DNA of 64,000 nt from Chloroflexi bacterium TSY (GTDB lineage Bacteria > Chloroflexota > Anaerolineae > Caldilineales > Caldilineaceae): NCBI GenBank assembly GCA_019217005.1, contig JAHBNG010000079.1, positions 1-64,000 of the forward strand. The letters are read 5' to 3'. Positions 54,544-60,924 of this stretch are shown here, one piece after another (position 1 is the stretch's first letter; every line of letters starts with the position of its first letter). The notes beneath the pieces are model-generated. The model saw nothing but the letters and a program-made list of their open reading frames with translations, was not told the DNA's origin and ran no database searches. Position numbers and translations under genes: made by a program.

Positions 54544-54834
54544 GTAGAATCGAGTCGCACCAAGTGCATCACCTCGTTCATAGGCATCGACTGAAGCGTC
54601 AAGGTCGGTGTTCAGTTCTTCGCACTTCTCTGCCAGTTCTTCAATGTGGGGTTTGATCATCTCCATGAAATTGGCCACGGCATATCCGCCAACGAGTCCA
54701 ATAAAGGCGGTGGTTTTGAGTGTTAAAATCAAGGCTTCCAATACCTTGCAGACCGTTTTCAACACATCACTAATTGCTCCAAATGCTTTGGCCATATCGC
54801 GAACCGCTGGGACATCCATATATACTTCGTTCAT
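54541..54834 (-). CDS. Small helical WXG100-like protein, divergent
   Basis: A 97-residue protein, last of four similar-sized genes on this strand. It is predicted all-helical with two helices separated by a hydrophobic turn. The helix 1 text (VPAVRDMAKAFGAISDVLKTV) and the amphipathic second helix (MEMIKPHIEELAEKCEELNTDL) fit the WXG100/ESX helical hairpin. There is no WxG; the middle holds a hydrophobic FIGLVGGYAVANF. AAAGGAG lies just before the ATG. It is probably a secreted or chaperone partner of the type VII-like machine. Alternatively it is a small membrane-interacting protein, as the centre is hydrophobic enough. Its stop codon is part of the R2 repeat. Confidence 0.65.
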   Translation of the reverse strand: MNEVYMDVPAVRDMAKAFGAISDVLKTVCKVLEALILTLKTTAFIGLVGGYAVANFMEMIKPHIEELAEKCEELNTDLDASVDAYERGDALGATRFY

Positions 54835-54890
54835 GAGAATCTCCTTTAAGAGTATCAGAGGAATAATTAATCGTTAAAACGTATAAGGGT

Positions 54891-55232
54891 CTAGAAGATA
54901 GCGTCAAACACATCACCCAGTGCATTCGCTTTGCCATTGACAGCATCATCGGCTCTGTCCATCACCTCGTCGGCAAACTTCAGATTGTCGCTCACAAACG
55001 TAATGTTGTCACATACTTTGCCAACACCGGGAATCATCAGGCTTGATACTTCGTCTACAAAGGCATTGGCTCCCTCACCAACCCAGATTCCACCAGTCAC
55101 GGCTGCAATCATCTGGCGCATGGGGTTCATTGCCTGCTCTTGTACAATATTGAACTGCTGTGTGAGTTGGCTCAAGACACCCTGTAAGACCTTACGGGCC
55201 AATCGAATCAGTGCTTTCTTAATAAAAGACAT
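54891..55232 (-). CDS. WXG100-like protein with basic N-terminus
   Basis: A 113-residue protein. The ATG at 55232 has GAGGAG five bases upstream; a TTG 15 bases earlier is less likely. It starts with a basic amphipathic helix (MSFIKKALIRLARKVLQGVL), then helix 1 (NIVQEQAMNPMRQMIAAV), the turn GGIWVGEGANAFVDEV, which holds a WxG motif, and helix 2. The turn matches the WMGRGVEAF of the neighbour at 56007. The extended N-terminus makes it longer than classical WXG100 proteins. It probably forms a heterodimer with one of its neighbours for export. Confidence 0.72.
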   Translation of the reverse strand: MSFIKKALIRLARKVLQGVLSQLTQQFNIVQEQAMNPMRQMIAAVTGGIWVGEGANAFVDEVSSLMIPGVGKVCDNITFVSDNLKFADEVMDRADDAVNGKANALGDVFDAIF

Positions 55233-55334
55233 GGGATCTCCTCTCAATTCAATCTATATCTGGCAAACAGCGTAATCTTGTCGGGTATGACAGAACCTAC
55301 TCTGTTTGTTAGAATTTTGGTTCATCAATACTTA

Positions 55335-55417
55335 TGCTTATCCGAAAAGTTCTGTAACGATGCATTCTCTCTCGAGAAGCTGGCTGGACTCACAACCGCT
55401 TTTCGGATACATTCTTA
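55335..55417. repeat. ATCCGAAAAG hairpin repeat, copy R3
   Basis: TGCTTATCCGAAAAG and CTTTTCGGATACATTCTTAG bound a 45-base centre. The terminal TTA is the stop codon of the WXG100 gene at 55415. It lies in the gap before the next WXG100-like gene. Confidence 0.85.
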
Positions 55418-55708
55418 GAACATGCCCTTAGAGCGTTTGTCCGCTTCTTGGGCGAACTTCTTTGCGTCCTGAACATCCTTATCCAGTTCTTCAAACTTTT
55501 CGGTCAGTTTTGTCAAAGAGCGAGCCAACTTGGTGCGAATCGCATCTGTAAAGGCTTCGCCGCCGCGACCGAGAAGAGCGCCCTCTTCCATTGTATTTGC
55601 AATGACCTGCATTTCCTGCATGGTGTCCTGAAGTTGCTCAACGCCCATGCGGAAGGTTTGAGACATTTCGTCCATCGATTCATAAACTACTCGGATTTCA
55701 TCAGCCAT
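55415..55708 (-). CDS. WXG100-family type VII secretion target
   Basis: A 97-residue protein with ATG at 55708, AAGGAG about seven bases upstream; the frame extends 75 bases further without support. Two helices (SMDEMSQTFRMGVEQLQDTM and LTKLTEKFEELDKDVQDAKK) flank the turn LLGRGGEAF, equivalent to the WxG hairpin with Leu in place of Trp. It begins MADEIR like the neighbour at 56007, so the two are recent paralogues and may dimerise. Exported WXG100 proteins act as secreted factors or as targeting partners for larger effectors; no large effector is in the window. Confidence 0.85.
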   Translation of the reverse strand: MADEIRVVYESMDEMSQTFRMGVEQLQDTMQEMQVIANTMEEGALLGRGGEAFTDAIRTKLARSLTKLTEKFEELDKDVQDAKKFAQEADKRSKGMF

Positions 55709-55846
55709 GAGTGACTCCTTATCTGTTCGTGATTCGCTCATTAGACACAATTGTGCAAACGCTTTGCTTACTCTCTGGTGCAAAGATGGGTTTGCATAAT
55801 TTTCTTAGATGAGCCTCGTGAATGATCTGATTGATTCGTTTCTTCG

Positions 55847-55923
55847 TGCTTATCCGAAAAGCTCTGTGACGATATATTCTCACTCGAGGAGTTGGTCAGA
55901 CTCACAACCACTTTTCGGATAGG
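55847..55923. repeat. ATCCGAAAAG hairpin repeat, copy R4
   Basis: TGCTTATCCGAAAAG to CTTTTCGGATAGG, the first of two tandem copies between WXG100 genes. About 80 percent identical by eye to R5, which follows directly. Confidence 0.85.
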
Positions 55924-55925
55924 AT

Positions 55926-56009
55926 GTGCTTATCCGAAAAGTTCTGTGATGATGTCTTCTCGCTCGAGGAGTTGGTCGGACTCACAACCGCTCTTCGGAT
56001 AAGTTCTTA
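55926..56009. repeat. ATCCGAAAAG hairpin repeat, copy R5
   Basis: TGCTTATCCGAAAAG to CTCTTCGGATAAGTTCTTAG. The terminal TTA is the stop codon of the WXG100 gene at 56007. In tandem with R4. Confidence 0.85.
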
Positions 56010-56309
56010 GCTCACTCGAAAGCGAGAACTTGCTTCTTCTTCGGCCTGCCGTACAGTTTGTACAATATCGTTGGTTATGCGGCTTGCCTCGTCCAGCGCT
56101 TGCTGCAGTCGCTCAGTGGCAGGGAGCACCTCGCTGGTCATCTCATTCTCAAACGCTTCGACGCCCCGTCCCATCCAGTCGCCACCGATCAATTTGTCCA
56201 TACTTGCCCGTACTTTCTGCATCATCTGCTGGATGGCCTGGGATTGATTGGCGAACCGGCTTGCCACTTGCTCAAGCTCATCGTAATCTGCTCGGATTTC
56301 ATCAGCCAT
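56007..56309 (-). CDS. WXG100-family type VII secretion target (canonical)
   Basis: A 100-residue protein and the clearest family member here: helix 1 (YDELEQVASRFANQSQAIQQ), the turn GGDWMGRGVEAFENEM with the WxG motif, and helix 2 (ATERLQQALDEASRITNDIV) ending in a polar tail with VRQAEEEA. AGGAGATAGAGATC precedes the ATG. It is the first gene of the WXG100 series on the minus strand, about 150 bases downstream of an inverted-repeat element. It is the expected export substrate of the EccC-like ATPase. Confidence 0.92.
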   Translation of the reverse strand: MADEIRADYDELEQVASRFANQSQAIQQMMQKVRASMDKLIGGDWMGRGVEAFENEMTSEVLPATERLQQALDEASRITNDIVQTVRQAEEEASSRFRVS

Positions 56310-56465
56310 GATCTCTATCTCCTTCTATCTTGCACTCGCCTATAAATGAAATTCAATTCGTTTGTTTCACTTGATTAAAACGGTCAAAACGATTCTCATC
56401 TATGTCGGTGCCCACCGTATATGAATTGTATATAAAACGTTGTTCTCTGATCACGTATGGTTTCG

Positions 56466-56542
56466 AGTGTGTATTATAAAGTGTGTAAATAGAGCAGGTT
56501 CTCTGACTGAGTAGTCTCCACTTATACACTTTGGGACACACT
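56466..56542. repeat. 77-bp inverted-repeat element upstream of the WXG100 genes
   Basis: AGTGTGTATTATAAAGTGTG at left and TACACTTTGGGACACACT at right. Second copy of the element at 15579-15653, with conserved arms and a different centre. Both are preceded by TTTCG. Confidence 0.7.
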
Positions 56543-56845
56543 GTCGTGATTTCTGGCCTCAGTATAGCATGGCGAGCACAAGCTGCACGGCGAGATTGTA
56601 ACAACATTGTAAATGGGAGTGAATGGAAGAAATTCGGCACTGCCTGCATTGGTATTATATAAGCCAGTAGATCGCGGATTTTCCAGAACCAAAATGAGCG
56701 CCGAACCAGGAGCCGGATTGCAGGATAGATACCTACCGCAGAACCGGCTTTTCGACCGGTATCAGGCAATACACACCCCGGTTGAAAAGTGGAACCCGAC
56801 AATCGGATCCAGCATAACCGAGACAGACTTAACATATTTGTATCT

Positions 56846-57000
56846 GGGGTGGTTCATTTTAGCTGGATAGATAGGTTTACACTTTTAGAAACAGAAAGAA
56901 CGTTTATATTCTCTGATTTCGCCGGTTCTCAGAGAGAAAACGGTCTCATATAGATTTTTGTCTATATATCAAAAGTGTAAACCTAATTTTGAACCACCCC
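56846..57000. mobile_element. MITE-like element, 155 bp, complete (copy 3)
   Basis: Begins GGGGTGGTTCA and ends TGAACCACCCC. AGGTTTACACTTTT occurs as a second inverted block inside each end. It is flanked by perfect 8-bp duplicates TTGTATCT (56838-56845 and 57001-57008). Near-identity to copy 2 and intact duplicates show recent movement. No coding capacity, so a transposase must act from elsewhere in the genome. Confidence 0.92.
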
Positions 57001-57064
57001 TTGTATCTCACAGGAAATTATGATACAAATAAAGTAGAAATAAGTGGTTAAAAGGAGGTACTTC

Positions 57065-58294
57065 ATGAATCCCCCAGATCAGCCGACACTTCAAGTTCTG
57101 CTTTACGCTGAAAGTGATGTTCGACTCGGAGTTGATATTAAGAGAAATTTGGAAGAGGCATCTTTCTGGGTACGTTATTGTAGAACGCTGGACGAAGCGA
57201 TGGACTGGGTGTTTCGTCACCGCCAGCACCCACCTGATGCAGTTGTGATTGATATTCCCACTGAACGATCCAGTCACAGCATGAATGCATTCAAATTCTA
57301 TGAGCTTCTGCGACGTGGTGGATGGATCCCAGGTGCACAACAACGCTTTGCTGGCTGGGAGGACGATGTGTCCATCCTCATGCTGATCGACATCGACGAG
57401 CGGTTGGAAATTGAAGAGCGAATGTATGCTCTTAGTGTGCAACCAGATCGCATCGATTACAAACCATATCGTGCACACCTCCTGGTGAGTCGCCTCAATG
57501 GTCTTTTACAACGAGAACGACCCACAGCACAACAATCCACAGTCAATACCGCACTACGGATTCGCTCCCTCACGATCGATCCGGACACAGAAATCGTCAC
57601 AATCGATTCCCAACCGCTCAAGCTCTCACAATTGGAATTTCAGTTGCTCTATTATCTGGTGAGCCATCCAGATACACCCTTAAGTCGCGAGACGCTACTG
57701 GGCGACATATGGGGCATCACAGGGGCAAAAGCGGTGAATAATCGCAATGTCGATGTGTATATCGGACGGCTGCGCAAAAAACTGGCTGGCACCGACTGCG
57801 CCGACATGATTGGTCGAGGCCGCGCCGGGACCTATATCCTGCAGACCAATACATGGGCCGAAAACCTGACTGAACCAGAGGGAACAAGTCGTCGAAACAG
57901 AACAATATCGCCATCTAGCTCGCCCGCTTCTCTATCCGCAAAGCTAATGCGGACCACAAATGATACGCATCTCCCCAACGAAGTGCCGATACGTCATGTT
58001 GAAATCAAAGGGCAATACAAATCGGGTATTAAGCTGGGTCGTAATGGCGGCACGGTTGACTATGTCTTGGCCGACAAACGCGTCTCTCGTTGGCACGCTA
58101 CGATCTTTGTGGAACGGAATGCCTTCTACATCCGTGATGAAAACAGCTCAGGTCATACCTACATTACACGCATCAATGGTGACCAGCAGTCCGATCAACG
58201 TCGACTCTTACCGCGCGAACATGTCCAGCTAGAAAACGGCGACCTCATCCATTTTAATACAATTGCTTACAAATTTGTGGTGGATGGTTCTTGA
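57065..58294 (+). CDS. Receiver-like / winged-helix / FHA transcription regulator
   Basis: A 409-residue predicted DNA-binding protein. Residues 1-145 resemble a response-regulator receiver (LQVLLYAESDVRLG, AVVIDIP at the phospho-acceptor strand), but the acidic pocket is incomplete and an insertion lies in the middle. Residues about 165-260 are an OmpR/PhoB-type winged helix (LKLSQLEFQLLYYLVSHPDT, VDVYIGRLRKKL, RGRAGTYIL). Residues about 310-405 are an FHA domain (IKLGRNGG, KRVSRWHATIFV, NSSGHTYI) with the expected Arg, Ser and His. The ATG at 57065 has AAAGGAGG seven bases upstream. FHA in place of a phosphorelay input suggests activation by Ser/Thr kinase signalling, probably the kinase at 63184. 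The MITE sits 65 bases upstream. Confidence 0.82.
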   Translation: MNPPDQPTLQVLLYAESDVRLGVDIKRNLEEASFWVRYCRTLDEAMDWVFRHRQHPPDAVVIDIPTERSSHSMNAFKFYELLRRGGWIPGAQQRFAGWEDDVSILMLIDIDERLEIEERMYALSVQPDRIDYKPYRAHLLVSRLNGLLQRERPTAQQSTVNTALRIRSLTIDPDTEIVTIDSQPLKLSQLEFQLLYYLVSHPDTPLSRETLLGDIWGITGAKAVNNRNVDVYIGRLRKKLAGTDCADMIGRGRAGTYILQTNTWAENLTEPEGTSRRNRTISPSSSPASLSAKLMRTTNDTHLPNEVPIRHVEIKGQYKSGIKLGRNGGTVDYVLADKRVSRWHATIFVERNAFYIRDENSSGHTYITRINGDQQSDQRRLLPREHVQLENGDLIHFNTIAYKFVVDGS

Positions 58295-58352
58295 TTCAGG
58301 CAGGAATGACGATGCAATCACTTGGCAATGTCATTCTCGAGTACTCAAGATA

Positions 58353-58390
58353 GGCTTTGTTTGGCACAGGCGCTATGCGTCAACAAAGCC
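58353..58390. repeat. Small hairpin between the regulator and VWA genes
   Basis: GGCTTTGT (58353-58360) and ACAAAGCC (58383-58390) pair around a 22-base loop, in the 149-base gap before the VWA-FHA gene. Possible weak terminator. Confidence 0.45.
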
Positions 58391-58443
58391 AAAGGAATCT
58401 ATCGATGAGCGATTGAATTCCGAATCCCAATTCGATTATCTGA

Positions 58444-60810
58444 ATGAATATAGCTCCTTCTAACAATTTCCAAAAACAGATTTTGGCGCTGTTCGTCGTC
58501 TCTATCATATGGGGTATCAGCTATCTGGATGTGCCGGGACTTTACGCACAATCTTCCGGCGTCGTGGTGACACATGTTGCGACCCAGGAACAGGATGACC
58601 AGTTGAGTCTTGATGTCTTCTTCGCGGTCGTTGATGGCAATAGACGACCTTTGTCGGGTATCGATATTGATGCGGCGACAATCGAGTTATTGGGCGGGGA
58701 CAATCGTCCAGTCGATGCAACCGTTCAAAAACCTCAGACCCCTTTTTATATTGCACTATTGTTAGACGGTAGCGGGAGCATGGTGGATCTGATCGGTGCT
58801 GTACGCGAGGCAGCGCAATCAGCGTTGGGCGATGCGCCGCCGAATGCTCGGTTTGCCGTCTTCAAATTCAATGAGCTTGGCCTTGAAGAACCCTTTTTGC
58901 CTGTCGAAGACTTCACAAACGATCTCAACCTGGTGGCTCGCTCCATCGATGCCGTCCAAGCAGATGCGGGTGCACCAACTTGCCTCTACAACGCTCTCTA
59001 TAAAGCAATTGAGATACTCGAGCAGCAGATCCAAGGGCCACAAGAACGCCGAGCAATCATTGTCTTCACAGATGGCAAAGATACCAACCGCAATCTGACA
59101 GGCCCATGTAGCCAACGCACGTTTGATGATGTGATTTTTCGCTCCACGCGCAACAGTACAAGTATCACGCCCATTCACACCATCGGTCTCTGTGAAGATG
59201 ATCGCTGCGCCAATCTAAATAGCGGCGAGTTACAAACCATGTCCAAGGAAACGCTGGGCTTTTCCGCTATCGGGAACCAGACAAACCTGGGCGGACTTTT
59301 TCAGGAAATCATGGACGGACTCAACAGTCAGTGGGTGGCAAGCACCAATGTTTGCACCAGGCAAGGGGCAATTGACGCGGTACTTAAAGCCCAATTGCGG
59401 GAAACGGCTTTTACTCCAGCACCCTTTACCTTTATCTCAGCCCAAAACTGTCGGCCACCTGTTACGCCGCCAGACGCAGACGTGACTTCGATTCGCTACG
59501 ATAGCCAGGAGGATAGATATTATTTGGCATTGAATCTAACCAGTGCCGATCAGATTCAGCGTCTCATCGTCAATGTTTGGGATGATCGCGGTGGGACACA
59601 AGTTTCAAATGATTTGAGCTTTTTTCAGCCAGAAACAACATTGACGGTTGAATTGAGTACCGAGGGGTTGATTCCAGGTCGCGAATATCGCGTCCAAGTG
59701 CTTGCCGAAGATGCGCGTGGGCTACTGTTCGAAAAGCCTCAGGAACGTTCCACCCGGCGCGACATACTCGAAACGATACTGGCCGTGGCTAACTTCGTTT
59801 ATGAACCACCAGAAGCGCCACCACCAGCGTCAGCCCCCTTTGCGATTGAACCGCCCACCCCACCGGATTGGCGCGCAGGTACGTTGACGCTTGAATTGAG
59901 CATTGCAGCCGACGATCTTGCACGAGTCGACACGTATGAGGGATATATTTCCGACGAAGCGGGTCAAAAAATTCAGGAGTTTGGACCTCAGTCGCTCATA
60001 GATTCACAAATTGAACTCGAACTGCCAAATGCAATGCGTCAATCACGCGGCGACAAAGATTTTTCCTTCTTTATCGAACTGCGAACCACGGAAGGTGTGC
60101 CGTCGACAGCCACATACGAGGGCTTTGTGGTGACGCGCCCAGGGTTGTTTGGTCGCGCCCGCATTTGGATCGGTCAGAATCCCAACACAGTTTGGACCAT
60201 TGTTGGTTTTTTGATCTCATGTGCAGTCGTGGGCGTTCTCATTTATAACAGGCAAGATAACAAGAAAAAAGATTCCGAAGTTCGTCCCCCTTTGGAACCA
60301 CCGACCGAACAAGGGGGAGCCGAAAAGAACCCGGCGGATCACAATCGGTTGCTTTCAAATCAAATAGATCAGTTTGCCCCCCATGGCACGACCTCATCAT
60401 TAGCCGGTTCTGGTCAGATGCGTTTACGGGTTGAGATCACCCGTTCCCCTGGACAGTTACCCGTATCTGAGAGTGGATTAGGAGAAGACATCGAACCCCG
60501 CACAACAACAGTCGTTCATAACTTCCCCTGTGTTCTCGGGCGCGATGAGTATTTGGACCAATTGGAAATGGCCATCCACGGGAGCAAACAGTTCTTGAAC
60601 ATTGCAGGCGATGAGCGAATCTCACGCGGACATGCTGAGATCACAATTAAAAAGGGTGAGTTCTATTTGACCGATCTAGAAAGCCGAAATGGTACGTACG
60701 TGGAGAATCGCAAATTGGAATCAGGCAAGCCGAAACGTCTCTCAGGTTTTACATTGATCAGCTTGGGACGCCGAACGTTTATTGAATTAGAGCCAGAGAT
60801 TGATATTTAG
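58444..60810 (+). CDS. VWA / transmembrane / FHA protein
   Basis: A 788-residue membrane protein. An N-terminal signal or anchor (about 10-35) leads to an external VWA domain (about 95-290) with a metal-ion site DGSGSM and VFTDGKDTNR. It contains Cys pairs (CSQR, CEDDRC) suited to disulfides. Further beta-rich external domains follow. One membrane span (about 578-600, TIVGFLISCAVVGVLIY) leads to a cytosolic tail with an FHA domain (about 690-785; CVLGRDEYLDQ, DERISRGHAEI, ESRNGTYV) retaining the phosphothreonine-binding residues. It can link external protein binding to Thr phosphorylation inside. With the similar gene next door it is probably a structural or sensing part of the secretion system. 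Confidence 0.85.
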   Translation: MNIAPSNNFQKQILALFVVSIIWGISYLDVPGLYAQSSGVVVTHVATQEQDDQLSLDVFFAVVDGNRRPLSGIDIDAATIELLGGDNRPVDATVQKPQTPFYIALLLDGSGSMVDLIGAVREAAQSALGDAPPNARFAVFKFNELGLEEPFLPVEDFTNDLNLVARSIDAVQADAGAPTCLYNALYKAIEILEQQIQGPQERRAIIVFTDGKDTNRNLTGPCSQRTFDDVIFRSTRNSTSITPIHTIGLCEDDRCANLNSGELQTMSKETLGFSAIGNQTNLGGLFQEIMDGLNSQWVASTNVCTRQGAIDAVLKAQLRETAFTPAPFTFISAQNCRPPVTPPDADVTSIRYDSQEDRYYLALNLTSADQIQRLIVNVWDDRGGTQVSNDLSFFQPETTLTVELSTEGLIPGREYRVQVLAEDARGLLFEKPQERSTRRDILETILAVANFVYEPPEAPPPASAPFAIEPPTPPDWRAGTLTLELSIAADDLARVDTYEGYISDEAGQKIQEFGPQSLIDSQIELELPNAMRQSRGDKDFSFFIELRTTEGVPSTATYEGFVVTRPGLFGRARIWIGQNPNTVWTIVGFLISCAVVGVLIYNRQDNKKKDSEVRPPLEPPTEQGGAEKNPADHNRLLSNQIDQFAPHGTTSSLAGSGQMRLRVEITRSPGQLPVSESGLGEDIEPRTTTVVHNFPCVLGRDEYLDQLEMAIHGSKQFLNIAGDERISRGHAEITIKKGEFYLTDLESRNGTYVENRKLESGKPKRLSGFTLISLGRRTFIELEPEIDI

Positions 60811-60848
60811 GATTTATCGTAACTTTTTATTAAGATTTACGCAGAGTC

Positions 60849-60886
60849 CTCTCGTACGGGCATGATATATCATGCCCGTACGAGAG
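60849..60886. repeat. Perfect 38-bp palindrome
   Basis: Two 19-base arms (CTCTCGTACGGGCATGATA and its inverse) without a spacer, in the 114-base gap between the two VWA-FHA genes. No T tract follows. It could form a cruciform, act as a terminator-like RNA hairpin, or bind a dimeric protein. Confidence 0.8.
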
Positions 60887-60924
60887 AGAGCACACTATAT
60901 TGCGCGTAAGTCCTGATTAAGCAA

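Larger units (their letters stand above)
56310..57064. other. Divergent intergenic region with two mobile-type repeats
   Basis: No credible gene in these 755 bases; frames present on both strands lack any domain pattern. It holds the 77-bp inverted-repeat element (56466-56542) and MITE copy 3 (56846-57000). It must also contain promoters for the WXG100 series and for the FHA regulator at 57065, but none is clear. Confidence 0.5.

Noticed and set aside
54463..56009. Repeated units R2-R5 considered as a CRISPR-like array
   Set aside because: Units are 75-80 bp, irregularly spaced, palindromic at their ends, separated by genes and one is inverted; no cas genes are present.
56353..56835. 160-residue minus-strand frame in the divergent gap
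   Set aside because: It has no domain pattern or ribosome-binding site and overlaps the inverted-repeat element; treated as chance.
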